The position numbers and the translations under genes were made by a program. A stretch of 64,000 nucleotides of DNA. It comes from Streptomyces sp. NBC_00690. GTDB taxonomy: Bacteria; Actinomycetota; Actinomycetes; Streptomycetales; Streptomycetaceae. Positions 1-7,896 of this stretch are shown here, in pieces (positions within the stretch are counted from its first letter, which is position 1; each line of letters opens with the position of its first letter). The notes below the pieces were generated by a model, which worked only from the letters and a program-made list of their open reading frames with translations, ran no database searches and had not been told where the DNA came from. The stretch spans positions 5,421,501 through 5,485,500 of the forward strand of contig NZ_CP109009.1 in NCBI RefSeq assembly GCF_036226685.1, given 5' to 3'.

Positions 1-885
1 CCACCGCAACTCAGGCCACTCCAGGGCCTGCGAGGTCAACGAGGTGGACAGCCCGTCGAGGGTGGCTTGGAGTAGTACGCGCTCCAGCGCCTGGCCCGCC
101 CGCAGCCAGTCCACCGGCCGGTCCTCGGCGGTCCCGAGCAGCCCCAGCCGCGGATAGTGCTCGAACTCCACCGACTCCCGGCCGGGGATCGGCCGGCCCT
201 GGGCGAAGTCCCGCATCGGGCCGGTGGTCCCGCGCGGCCGGGGCCCGAAGGCGCTCACGGGAATGCCGTCGCCCGGCTGGGGAGCGCCGTCTCCGGCTTC
301 GGTCCGCACCTCGGTCCTGGTCCACGAGGCCAACTCCGCCCGAGCCTCGGGGTCCAGCACCGCGCGCTCCTCTGCCTCGTGCACCAGGTCCAGCACCGTC
401 TGTACGTGCCAGTCGTCGGGGAAGACCAGACGGCACCCCTCCAGCAGTGCGGCGGCGCTGAGGCCGTCCAGCACCTCGACCGGAACAGCCTCGTGGGTGA
501 AGGGGTGGCGGCTGGTGTGGCGAAGGCTGATGGCGGGGTGGAGCGGGGCCAGATCGTCATCGGCGCGGACCGGTTGATCGAGTCGCACCTCGGCGAGCAG
601 CGCCGGGTCCGAGCCGTCGGGGAGCAGTGCGGTGACGGGTTCCCAACCCTGATGGGCCGCCGCGACCCGCAGGTTGAAGAGGGCGGCTCCGCAGCCCAGG
701 TGGAGGGCCCGGTTCGCGGGGTCCTCGGCGGGCAGTGCCCTGGTGGGGTCGACCCGCACCTGGAGGACGCTGCGCTCGCGCAGCAGCCGGAACTTCCAGG
801 GCTGGGCGTTGTGCAGTGAAGGGGCGGCTGCCGCGTCCTGGACGACGGCCGTCACCGTGGCCGGGTCGAGTGGTCGTGCGGGCAC
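1..885 (-). CDS. Acg-family nitroreductase-like flavoprotein, C-terminus cut by window edge
   Basis: The reading frame is open from a GTG at 885 down to base 1, giving 295 residues without a stop, so the C-terminus lies outside the window. The start is set by a GAGGAGG ribosome-binding site about six nt upstream. The N-terminus carries HNAQPW at residues 25-30, the FMN-pocket motif of nitroreductase-fold proteins of the Acg (Rv2032-like) family; such proteins are usually about 320-330 aa, so roughly 30 residues are missing. Acg proteins are hypoxia/dormancy-induced and may sequester FMN rather than reduce nitro compounds. The neighbouring universal stress and CBS-BON genes on the same strand fit a DevR/OsdR-type stress cluster. 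Substrate and enzymatic activity cannot be inferred. Confidence 0.8.
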   Translation of the reverse strand, partial: MPARPLDPATVTAVVQDAAAAPSLHNAQPWKFRLLRERSVLQVRVDPTRALPAEDPANRALHLGCGAALFNLRVAAAHQGWEPVTALLPDGSDPALLAEVRLDQPVRADDDLAPLHPAISLRHTSRHPFTHEAVPVEVLDGLSAAALLEGCRLVFPDDWHVQTVLDLVHEAEERAVLDPEARAELASWTRTEVRTEAGDGAPQPGDGIPVSAFGPRPRGTTGPMRDFAQGRPIPGRESVEFEHYPRLGLLGTAEDRPVDWLRAGQALERVLLQATLDGLSTSLTSQALEWPELRW

Positions 886-964
886 GGGTCCTCCTCGGGG
901 TGAGCGGTTCTGCGCGTGCGGTCCGGGTGCGATCCCCGGAGTGGGTGGTGCCCTGCTGGGCGAC

Positions 965-1036
965 AGCGGTGAAGAATCGTTTCTTCGCTAGGGGTGCCGC
1001 ACCCTCCGTGGTCTGCGGTGAAACCTTTCTTCTCGA
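965..1036. repeat. Two imperfect copies of GCGGTGAA-N-TTTCTTC in the stress-cluster spacer
   Basis: Copy one lies at about 966-986 and copy two at about 1015-1032, both GCGGTGAA followed after 3-5 nt by TTTCTTC. The first copy also forms the dyad GAAGAA-TCGT-TTCTTC (971-986). They sit between the stop of the universal stress gene and the nitroreductase start, so they could be operators or promoter elements of the nitroreductase. No function is known to me. Confidence 0.4.
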
Positions 1037-1043
1037 TGGGTCC

Positions 1044-1979
1044 TCAACCGTGCGCGATGATCGCCACCGGGGCGGTGGCATGGTGCATCACCGCATGGGC
1101 GACCGGGCCGATGTGGCCGCCCAGCGGAGACCGCCGGGCCCGTCGTCCCACGACCACCAGGGCCGCATCTCCCGTGGCGCCGAGCACGGCACGGGCGGCG
1201 GAACCGGCATGTGCCTCCTCGACCACCTTCACCGACGGATATCGCTGCCGCCACGGGAGCAGCAGATCGCGCAGGGTACGGGTGAACTCCCGCTCGACCT
1301 CCAGCCGGGTCGCCGCGTCGAAGGCCAGCCCATGGACGAAGGGTGGACGCCAGCCGTGCACGGCGCGGAGCTTGCAACCGCGGCGCGCGGCCTCCTCGAA
1401 GGCGAAGGCCAACGGTGCGTCCACGGGGTCGTGGACGTCCACGGCGACCACCACCTCGCCCAGGGGCTGGCCCGAATCGGCTGCCGTCCCGGTGTGTCCT
1501 TCCACCGCCTCGCCCGGGGCAGGAGTACCCCCGTTCACCGCGTCGGCGGTGCCCCCGTCGGCGCTGCGCACGAGGACCACCGGACGGGTGGTCGCCCCCA
1601 CCGTCGCCGTTCCGACCGAGCCAACGAGGAAACCCGACACCGAGCCCAGCCCGCGTGAACCCAGCACCAGCAGACCGGCCTCGTCGCCCTCCGACGCCAG
1701 GGCGGCGGGGGTCCGGCCCGAGCGTTTGCGGGTGGTGACCTCCAGCGCCGGGTGCCGTGCCCGCAGGTTCGCTGCGGCCTCCTGGAGGAGGGCGTCCCCA
1801 GCCGCGCTGTCGTCGCTCGCTGCGATCGCGAGCGCCGCCACGACCAGGGTGAGCGGTTTGTCCGCCACGTGCACCAGCCGCAGGGGCACATCGCGCAGCA
1901 GGGCCTCCGTCGCCGCCCACTCGGCCGCGGCGAAGCCCTCAGGGCTGCCATCCACTCCGACGGCCACATGGTGGGTCAT
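1044..1979 (-). CDS. Universal stress protein with two tandem Usp domains
   Basis: A 311-residue protein starting at ATG 1979 (MTHHVAVGVDGS), preceded by GGGAG. It contains two Usp (Rossmann-like) domains. The first keeps the ATP-binding signature G-x-x-G-x9-G-S (GSRGLG...VGS). The second has only a degenerate GRRARR...GGHIG version, so only the first probably binds ATP. The start overlaps the stop of the upstream CBS-BON gene in an ATGA, indicating translational coupling. In actinobacteria tandem Usp proteins are typical members of hypoxia/stress regulons with nitroreductases and CBS proteins, which matches both neighbours. An in-frame upstream ATG (2057) exists but lies deep in the CBS-BON gene and was rejected. 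Confidence 0.9.
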   Translation of the reverse strand: MTHHVAVGVDGSPEGFAAAEWAATEALLRDVPLRLVHVADKPLTLVVAALAIAASDDSAAGDALLQEAAANLRARHPALEVTTRKRSGRTPAALASEGDEAGLLVLGSRGLGSVSGFLVGSVGTATVGATTRPVVLVRSADGGTADAVNGGTPAPGEAVEGHTGTAADSGQPLGEVVVAVDVHDPVDAPLAFAFEEAARRGCKLRAVHGWRPPFVHGLAFDAATRLEVEREFTRTLRDLLLPWRQRYPSVKVVEEAHAGSAARAVLGATGDAALVVVGRRARRSPLGGHIGPVAHAVMHHATAPVAIIAHG

Positions 1980-2662
1980 CGCTCCCACCCCCCGCCCGCC
2001 GCCGCCTCGGCACTCGTCCCCATCGTGTGGGGCGCCGCCCCCGCCACCGGCTCCCATGCCGTTCCACCGGTGTCATCGACCTCGTAGACCAGTCGGTTCA
2101 CCACGTCCACCACGCCGTCCACGCTCTCGCAGAGCCGTACGGTCACCGGGATCAGGCTGCTCCGCTCCACCGCTCCACTGAGGGTGACGACCCCGTCGGT
2201 GACATCCACCGTCAGGGCCGAGGGGGACAGTCCGAGTGTCTGGGTGAGGACGTCCTCCAAGATCTCCTCCTGGATGGACCGGTCGCGGCGCAGGAAGAGC
2301 TGGAGCAGATCGCTACGGCTGATCACCCCCGTCAGCCGGCCGTCCCCGTCCACCACGGGCAGCCGCTTGATGCGGTGCTGTTCCATCACCCGGGCTGCCC
2401 GGATCGCGCTCCAGTGCGGCTGGGCGACGACGGCGGGGCTGGACATCAGCGACTCGGCCGTGTTCCCGGTCGTCTGCGAGGTCTGTCGGCGCAGCAGATC
2501 GGCCTCTGAGACCACACCGACCGGTCGTTCGTCCTCGTCGACGACGGGTACGGCGGTGATCCCGTACTCGTCGAGGAGGCGGGCGATCTCCTTGAACCCG
2601 GTTCCCCGCTGGACGCTCACGGCGGTGGGCGTCATCAGGTCGGTGACCCTGCGGTGCCTCAT
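1976..2662 (-). CDS. CBS-pair plus BON domain protein
   Basis: The 228-residue reading starts at ATG 2662, which has GGAAAGG 7 nt upstream; an earlier in-frame ATG at 2680 lacks a good site. The N-terminal ~125 residues form two CBS motifs (DLMTPTAVSV... and SLMSSPAVV...), which usually bind adenine nucleotides and sense energy state. The C-terminal ~70 residues form a BON domain (LTVDVTDGVVTLSGAV), a lipid/osmotic-stress associated fold. It is the first gene of a coupled pair with the tandem Usp gene (ATGA overlap). The partner protein is unknown. A dyad resembling a DevR/OsdR box lies about 90 bp upstream. Confidence 0.88.
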   Translation of the reverse strand: MRHRRVTDLMTPTAVSVQRGTGFKEIARLLDEYGITAVPVVDEDERPVGVVSEADLLRRQTSQTTGNTAESLMSSPAVVAQPHWSAIRAARVMEQHRIKRLPVVDGDGRLTGVISRSDLLQLFLRRDRSIQEEILEDVLTQTLGLSPSALTVDVTDGVVTLSGAVERSSLIPVTVRLCESVDGVVDVVNRLVYEVDDTGGTAWEPVAGAAPHTMGTSAEAAAGGGWER

Positions 2663-3135
2663 GGCTGGCCTTTCCGACATATCAAAACATTCGCCTGTGA
2701 ACACATGATCTGATCACAAGGGTGGACCCGGTGCGCATCACAGGCACAGGGACCTTGGACCCTTTGGTGCATTCGTAGGGCCCCGATGCCTTCCCGGACG
2801 CTCGATTCGACGCCGGTGACCGGGTGAGCGAGCCGTGCGGGGCGCGGTAGCGGCCGTCGCCGCCGGGCTCAGTCCCCGGGCTCAGTCCCCGGGCTCTGTC
2901 CCCGGTCGTTCGGGCGCGGGCTGTTCGGCCCCCTCCGCGCGGTGGCGGGAGGGCTTCCCGAAGGCCGGCAGCGATGGGTTGCGGTACCGTCGATAAAGAG
3001 CCGTGAGTTTACCCACACGCCCGGGTATTCATGCCGCTAGGGGTCGTTTTTCCTTCCCCTAACGGATTGAACTTTTGTTGATCAGTGGCCAGTTGGGCCT
3101 TGCCTGGGCTTACCCTTCAACAGGTGAACCAACTG
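2663..3135. other. Divergent intergenic region with candidate regulatory dyads
   Basis: This 470-nt gap separates the leftward CBS-BON gene from the rightward M20 gene. I see a DevR/OsdR-like dyad at 2749-2762, a short tandem repeat of GGGCTCAGTCCCC (about 2868-2905, three degraded copies) and a TAGGGG...CCCCTA dyad (3038-3061) upstream of the M20 gene. No convincing ORF is present. Confidence 0.5.
2746..2765. promoter_or_regulatory. Candidate DevR/OsdR (dormancy) box
   Basis: The sequence GGGACCTTGGACCC (2749-2762) is an imperfect dyad close to the DevR/DosR consensus core GGGACTWWAGTCCC. It lies upstream of genes whose families (Acg nitroreductase, Usp, CBS) are classical DevR/OsdR targets. 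Assignment is by resemblance and context only. Confidence 0.4.
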
Positions 3136-4389
3136 ATGTCCCGTGAGTCCGCAGCAGACCTGCCCGGGAGCGGCGCACTGCCCGGCATCCTGTCCCCGGA
3201 ACTCCGTGCTGAGCTGATCGCCTTCCGTCGGGATCTCCATATGCACCCCGAACTGGGCAACCAGGAGTTCCGCACCACCGCGGCGCTCAAGGCCCGACTG
3301 GAGAGCGCCGGACTGGAACCGCGCGTCCTGTCCATCGGCACCGGACTCATGTGTGACATCGGCGTCTCGGACGGCTCACGCCCCCTCTTCGCCCTCCGCG
3401 CGGACATCGACGCGCTGCCCATCCCGGACACCAAGACCGGCGTTCCGTACCGCTCCACCGTTCCCGACCGGGCCCACGCCTGCGGACACGACGTCCACAC
3501 CGCCGTGGTGCTCGGCGCCGGGCTCGTACTCGCGGAGCTGGATCGCCGAGGGCTCCTGCCGCAACCGGTGCGACTGATCTTCCAGCCCGCCGAAGAGGTA
3601 CTGCCCGGTGGCGCCCCCGACGCCATCGAATCAGGTGTCATGGACGGCGTCGGCAAGATCATCTGCCTGCACTGCGACCCCAAGGTCGACACCGGTGTCA
3701 TCGGGCTGCGCCCCGGACCCATCACCTCGGCCTGCGACCGGCTCGAAGTCACCCTCGACGGCCCCGGTGGACACACCGCCCGACCCCACCTCACTACGGA
3801 TCTGGTGACGGCGGCGGCCAAGGTCGCCACCGAAGTCCCTGCGGTGCTCTCCCGCCGGGTGGACGCACGCTCCGGGCTCGCCGTCACCTGGGGCCGCATC
3901 GAGGCGGGCCACGCCTGCAACGTCATCCCCCAGCACGCCGAACTCTCCGGCACCGTTCGCTGCCTCGACCTCCCGGGGTGGCGGGCCGCCCCCGACCTCG
4001 TCCACGCGGCCATCGACGAGATCGCGACCCTGCACGGCGCCAAGTCGCAGATCAACTACATCCGCGGGGTTCCGCCCGTGGTCAACGACCCGGACGTCAC
4101 CGAGCTCCTCCGGGCGGCCCAGACCGCCCGCCGCGGGCTGCACGCCGTCGAGGACACCGAGCAGAGCCTGGGGGGCGAGGACTTCTCCTGGTACCTGGAG
4201 CACGTGCCGGGTGCGATGGCCAGGCTCGGAGTGCGCACCCCAGGCGACACCACCAAGCGGGACCTCCACCGCGGTGATTTCGACGCCGACGAGGACGCCA
4301 TCCAGGTCGGTGTGGAGCTCTTCACCGCGGCCGTGCTCCTCGACGCGGAACTACTCGACTCTGTACGACCTGAGGCCCTGCACGCCTGA
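3136..4389 (+). CDS. M20-family amidohydrolase (AmiA/AmiB, IAA-amino-acid hydrolase type)
   Basis: A 417-residue protein from ATG 3136, chosen because AGGTGA lies 8 nt upstream; a GTG at 3085 would add 17 residues without a clear ribosome site. Metal-ligand motifs of M20D peptidases are visible: HMHPELG, ACGHDVHTA (Cys/His ligands), QPAEE (catalytic Glu pair), the His of HCDP, and GGEDFSW near the C-terminus. These enzymes hydrolyse N-acyl amino acids, dipeptides or related amides in the cytoplasm with a binuclear metal centre. The substrate cannot be told. Paired M20 genes (amiA1/amiB1) lie in the equivalent M. tuberculosis nucleoside-salvage neighbourhood, so the linkage to the downstream transporter is old. 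A hairpin terminator follows. Confidence 0.9.
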   Translation: MSRESAADLPGSGALPGILSPELRAELIAFRRDLHMHPELGNQEFRTTAALKARLESAGLEPRVLSIGTGLMCDIGVSDGSRPLFALRADIDALPIPDTKTGVPYRSTVPDRAHACGHDVHTAVVLGAGLVLAELDRRGLLPQPVRLIFQPAEEVLPGGAPDAIESGVMDGVGKIICLHCDPKVDTGVIGLRPGPITSACDRLEVTLDGPGGHTARPHLTTDLVTAAAKVATEVPAVLSRRVDARSGLAVTWGRIEAGHACNVIPQHAELSGTVRCLDLPGWRAAPDLVHAAIDEIATLHGAKSQINYIRGVPPVVNDPDVTELLRAAQTARRGLHAVEDTEQSLGGEDFSWYLEHVPGAMARLGVRTPGDTTKRDLHRGDFDADEDAIQVGVELFTAAVLLDAELLDSVRPEALHA

Positions 4390-4417
4390 CGGCATGGGAG
4401 TGCGGGCGGAGTGCCGA

Positions 4418-4455
4418 GGCGGTGGCCACCCGGGTGCGGGTGCCCACCGCCTTTT
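4418..4455 (+). terminator. Rho-independent-like terminator of the M20 gene
   Basis: Arms 4418-4431 and 4438-4451 pair over 14 bp with one mismatch (GGCGGTGG... with ...CCACCGCC), six-nt loop, followed by TTTT. Confidence 0.75.
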
Positions 4456-4779
4456 CGTCCGTGTGGCCCAGACGTTCGTCGGTGCGGCTGAGGTTGCCGG
4501 CATGTGGCCGCGCGCCCCGAGACCGCTCGCGTTTGTCCGTGCGACCCAGACCGTTGGGTTTCGTGAGGCTCTGGGGGCTCTGCTGATGCCCCTGACTCTC
4601 CGTAGTGTTGGCCCTCTCGACCCCCTGCCCCCTTTGATCCGGTTCGCCCACCACCTCCCCGGGGTCAAGATCAAGGCACCCGGCGGCCCGGGCGGGCTCC
4701 TCGCTTCCCGTCGACTCCCCGCCCGACGCCCTCTTGCGACGATCCGATAACGACTCATGAACGTGGTTTTAACTGACAT

Positions 4780-4791
4780 CTACGCGCGTTA
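4780..4791. promoter_or_regulatory. Nucleoside-regulon operator, copy 1 (BMP lipoprotein)
   Basis: CTACGCGCGTTA matches 10 of 12 positions of the palindrome CTACGCGCGTAG that recurs upstream of five other nucleoside genes in this window. It lies about 63 bp before the TTG start, overlapping TACGAT (4790-4795), a plausible -10. Confidence 0.7.
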
Positions 4792-4853
4792 CGATCGCCG
4801 CGAAACCAGCGCCGGAAGAGGCGCTTTCGGTCAGCCTCGAAGGGACCCTCCTC

Positions 4854-5897
4854 TTGCGCCAGGTATCGAAGATCGCGGTCGCGTCCATCGCAGCCGCGGC
4901 CATGGCATTTACCGCCACTGCGTGTGGCGAATCGTCGACTGACGGCGGCAGCTCGGACGACAGCGGCAAGCTGAAGATCGGCATGGCCTACGACGTCGGC
5001 GGCCGTGGCGACAACTCCTTCAACGACTCCGCCGCGCGTGGTCTGGACAAGGCCAAGGCCGAACTCGGTGCGGAGACCAAGGAACTCACCGCCCGCACCA
5101 GCGAGACCCCGGCCGACCGCGAGACCCGTCTCGCCTCGCTCGCGAAGGACGGCTACAACCCGGTCCTCGCCGTGGGCTTCCTCTACAAGAGCGCGGTCGA
5201 CAAGATCGCCAAGGATTACCCGGACACCACGTTCGGCCTGGTCGACTCCGTCTCGGACGCGAAGAACGTCGACAGCATCGTCTTCACCGAGGAGCAGGGC
5301 TCGTACCTCGCCGGTGTGGCCGCCGCGCTGAAGTCCAAGGACGGCAAGATCGGCTTCATCGGAGGCGTCGACCTCCCGCTGATCAAGAAGTTCGCCGCCG
5401 GCTTCGAGCAGGGCGTCCTGGAGACGAACCCGAAGGCGACCGTCCAGATCCAGTACCTCTCCACTGGTACGGACACCTCCGGCTTCACCAGCCCGGACAA
5501 GGGCAAGGCCGCCGCGCAGGGCATGCTCGACAAGAACATCGACGTCATCTACACGGCGGCGGGCGGCTCCGGCGCGGGCGCCATCGCGGCCGTCGCCGCC
5601 AAGCCCGGCACCTGGGGCATCGGCGTCGACTCGGACCAGGCCAAGGACCCGGCGCTCTCCAAGTACGCGGCCTCGATCCTGACCTCGGTCGTGAAGAACG
5701 TCGACACGGGCGTCTTCGAGCTGGCCAAGTCGGTCAAGGACGGCAAGCCCCTGACCGGCGTCCACACCTACTCGCTCGCCGAGAACGGTGTCAGCCTCAC
5801 CACCACCGGTGACCACCTCAAGGACATCCAGCCCAAGCTGGACGAGGCGAAGAAGAAGATCATCGACGGCCAGATCAAGGTCAAGACCACGACCTGA
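4854..5897 (+). CDS. BMP/PnrA-family nucleoside-binding lipoprotein of an ABC importer
   Basis: A 347-residue exported lipoprotein starting at TTG 4854, with AAGGGA 8 nt upstream. The signal peptide has a basic start (MRQVSK), a hydrophobic Ala-rich stretch and the lipobox ATAC, placing the lipidated Cys at residue 24. The rest is a basic membrane protein domain (Bmp/Med, PnrA-like; KIGMAYDVGGRGDNSFND, then GFLYKSAVDKIAKDYPDTTF), the family that captures purine and pyrimidine nucleosides for YufO/P/Q (NupN-Q)-type importers. It stands immediately before the genes for the matching ATPase and permeases but is separated from them by a terminator. It has its own copy of the shared operator, so it is probably expressed independently and in excess, as is usual for binding proteins. 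Confidence 0.92.
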   Translation: MRQVSKIAVASIAAAAMAFTATACGESSTDGGSSDDSGKLKIGMAYDVGGRGDNSFNDSAARGLDKAKAELGAETKELTARTSETPADRETRLASLAKDGYNPVLAVGFLYKSAVDKIAKDYPDTTFGLVDSVSDAKNVDSIVFTEEQGSYLAGVAAALKSKDGKIGFIGGVDLPLIKKFAAGFEQGVLETNPKATVQIQYLSTGTDTSGFTSPDKGKAAAQGMLDKNIDVIYTAAGGSGAGAIAAVAAKPGTWGIGVDSDQAKDPALSKYAASILTSVVKNVDTGVFELAKSVKDGKPLTGVHTYSLAENGVSLTTTGDHLKDIQPKLDEAKKKIIDGQIKVKTTT

Positions 5898-5911
5898 CCG
5901 GTCCGTTCACC

Positions 5912-5950
5912 GGGGCTCGCGAGAGTGGCCGTGCCGCTCTCGCGGGCCCC
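5912..5950 (+). terminator. Terminator between the binding protein and ATPase genes
   Basis: Arms 5912-5925 and 5937-5950 pair over 14 bp with one G-T mismatch, with an 11-nt loop. There is no long T run, as is common in Streptomyces. Confidence 0.7.
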
Positions 5951-5990
5951 GATGTACGTCGTGCGTCCATCGCCTCAACAAGTTGCTGGC

Positions 5991-6004
5991 GCTACGCGCG
6001 TAGC
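5991..6004. promoter_or_regulatory. Nucleoside-regulon operator, copy 2 (ABC ATPase operon)
   Basis: GCTACGCGCGTAGC is a perfect 14-bp palindrome containing the exact CTACGCGCGTAG core. It lies after the preceding terminator and just before the GTG at 6013, so it should control the ATPase-permease-permease-cdd operon. Confidence 0.85.
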
Positions 6005-6012
6005 TCTCCCCT

Positions 6013-7896
6013 GTGCACGGTAGTTTTCGCCACCACGCATCAGGCAACACACCAGGCAACACCCAGCACCACCGGCAGCCCCCGCTACCGGCCCGCCTCT
6101 GCTCCTCCTCCGCTCCTGCCCAGGGAGAGTGCGCCATCAACGCGTCCAGCAGTTCCCATGCCGTAGAGCTCCGCGGCATCACCAAACGATTCCCCGGCGT
6201 CGTGGCCAACCACGACATCGACATCACCGTGCGCCGCGGCACCGTCCACGCCCTCATCGGCGAGAACGGCGCGGGCAAGTCCACCCTGATGAAGATCCTC
6301 TACGGCATGCAGAAGCCGGACGAGGGAACCATTGAGGTCGACGGCGAACAGGTCACGTTCTCCAACCCCGGCGACGCCATCGCCCGAGGCATCGGCATGG
6401 TGCACCAGCACTTCATGCTCGCCGACTACCTCACCGTCCTGGAGAACGTCGTCCTCGGCTCGGAGAAGCTGTACGGGATCGGCGACAAGGCCCGCGCCAA
6501 GATCAGGGAGATCTCCGACGCGTACGGTCTGAACGTCCGCCCCGACGTCTATGTCGAGGACCTCGGAGTCGCCGACCGTCAGCGCGTGGAGATCCTCAAG
6601 GTCCTCTACCGCGGTGCCCGCACCCTCATCCTCGACGAGCCGACCGCGGTCCTCGTGCCGCAGGAGGTCGACGCACTCTTCGACAACCTGCGCGAACTCA
6701 AGGCCGAGGGTCTGACCGTCATCTTCATCTCGCACAAGCTCGGCGAGGTGCTGTCGGTCGCCGACGAGATCACGGTCATTCGACGCGGCACCACGGTCGG
6801 TACCGCCGACCCGGCCAACACCACCACCAAGCAGCTCGCCGAGCTGATGGTGGGCAGCGAACTGCCCTCGCCCGAGACCCGTGAGTCCACCGTCACCGAT
6901 GTGCCGATGCTCCAGGTCCGAGACCTCCGGCTGACGGCCACCGACCCCGACGGCGTCGTGCGCTCCCTGCTCGACGGCATCGACTTCACCATCCACAAGG
7001 GCGAGGTCCTGGGCATCGCCGGAGTGGAGGGCAACGGTCAGTCCGAGCTGGTCGAGGCCATCATGGGCATGCGGACGTTGAACGGAGGCTCACTCCACCT
7101 GGACTCCGCGGACATCTCGCACCGTCCCACCCGCAAGCGGCGTGAGGACGGCATGGCGGTCATCCCCGAGGACCGCCACCGACACGGCCTGCTGCTCGAA
7201 GCGCCGCTGTGGGAGAACCGCATCCTTGGTCACGTCACCGAGAAGCCCAACAGCAAGGGCGTCTTCCTCGACCCCAAGGCCGCCCGCGCCGACACCGAGC
7301 GGATCGTGCGCGAGTACGACGTTCGCACCCCCGGCATCGAGGTCACCGCGGCGTCCCTGTCCGGTGGCAATCAGCAGAAGCTGATCGTCGGCCGGGAGAT
7401 GAGCCACGCACCGAAGCTGCTGATCGCCGCGCACCCCACCCGCGGTGTGGACGTCGGCGCACAGGCGCAGATCTGGGACCAGATCCGGGCCGCCCGCCGG
7501 GAGGGCCTGGCCGTGCTGCTGATCTCCGCCGACCTGGACGAGCTGATCGGGCTCTCCGACACCCTGCGCGTGATGTACCGGGGCCGGTTGGTCGCCGACG
7601 CCGACCCGGCCACCATCACCCCGGAGGAACTCGGCTCGGCGATGACGGGTGCGGCCACCGGCCATCTCGAAGTCCCCGCAGACGAGCCTTCCGCCGACGA
7701 GCCTTCTGCCGACACAGGCACAGACACAGACACGTCCACCGACGCTTCCGCGCCATCCGGCAGTGCCTCCCCCGAGCGCACCGCCGACTCTGCGGACACT
7801 GCGGACACTGCGGACGCTACAGACACTGCCGACACTCGCGCTCCCCGCCCCGACAGCGGCACAGACGGCAACACCGACGGGGGAGAGGACCGATGA
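6013..7896 (+). CDS. Nucleoside ABC importer ATPase with two nucleotide-binding domains
   Basis: A double-ABC ATPase of the RbsA/YufO type that powers nucleoside uptake with the BMP lipoprotein and the two downstream permeases. Domain 1 has Walker A GENGAGKST and Walker B LILDEPTAVL, with a signature reading LGVADRQ instead of LSGGQ. Domain 2 has a degenerate Walker A (GVEGNGQSE), a good signature LSGGNQQK and the family-typical IAAHPTRGVDVGA. The listed start is the first canonical codon (GTG 6013), giving 627 aa. Homology to RbsA-type proteins begins near residue 50, and an ATC at 6136 with AGGGAGAG 7 nt upstream may be the true start (586 aa). The last ~85 residues are a low-complexity Asp/Thr/Ser/Ala tail. 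The stop overlaps the next start (ATGA). Confidence 0.9.
   Translation: MHGSFRHHASGNTPGNTQHHRQPPLPARLCSSSAPAQGECAINASSSSHAVELRGITKRFPGVVANHDIDITVRRGTVHALIGENGAGKSTLMKILYGMQKPDEGTIEVDGEQVTFSNPGDAIARGIGMVHQHFMLADYLTVLENVVLGSEKLYGIGDKARAKIREISDAYGLNVRPDVYVEDLGVADRQRVEILKVLYRGARTLILDEPTAVLVPQEVDALFDNLRELKAEGLTVIFISHKLGEVLSVADEITVIRRGTTVGTADPANTTTKQLAELMVGSELPSPETRESTVTDVPMLQVRDLRLTATDPDGVVRSLLDGIDFTIHKGEVLGIAGVEGNGQSELVEAIMGMRTLNGGSLHLDSADISHRPTRKRREDGMAVIPEDRHRHGLLLEAPLWENRILGHVTEKPNSKGVFLDPKAARADTERIVREYDVRTPGIEVTAASLSGGNQQKLIVGREMSHAPKLLIAAHPTRGVDVGAQAQIWDQIRAARREGLAVLLISADLDELIGLSDTLRVMYRGRLVADADPATITPEELGSAMTGAATGHLEVPADEPSADEPSADTGTDTDTSTDASAPSGSASPERTADSADTADTADATDTADTRAPRPDSGTDGNTDGGEDR
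7786..7840 (+). repeat. Short tandem repeat coding the acidic ATPase tail
   Basis: Repeats of CTGCGGACA and CTGCCGACA-like nonamers encode alternating Ala-Asp-Thr/Ser triplets. Upstream, a duplicated GACGAGCCTTC(C/T)GCC unit (about 7681-7712) encodes DEPSA twice. The pattern suggests slippage expansion of a disordered tail. Confidence 0.6.

Larger units (their letters stand above)
4390..4853. other. Intergenic region before the BMP lipoprotein gene
   Basis: It contains the terminator of the M20 gene at 4418-4455, two imperfect ~20-nt direct repeats of GTCCGTG-GCCCAGAC type (about 4458 and 4538), the nucleoside operator at 4780-4791 and a leader dyad AGCGCC-N6-GGCGCT (4808-4825) ahead of the TTG start. 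No coding sequence is supported. Confidence 0.5.

Noticed and set aside
6001..6012. TAGCTC before GTG 6013 as a leaderless promoter for the ABC ATPase
   Set aside because: It overlaps the operator and lacks the final T of the -10, and the resulting N-terminus is unlike the family; left open as an alternative.
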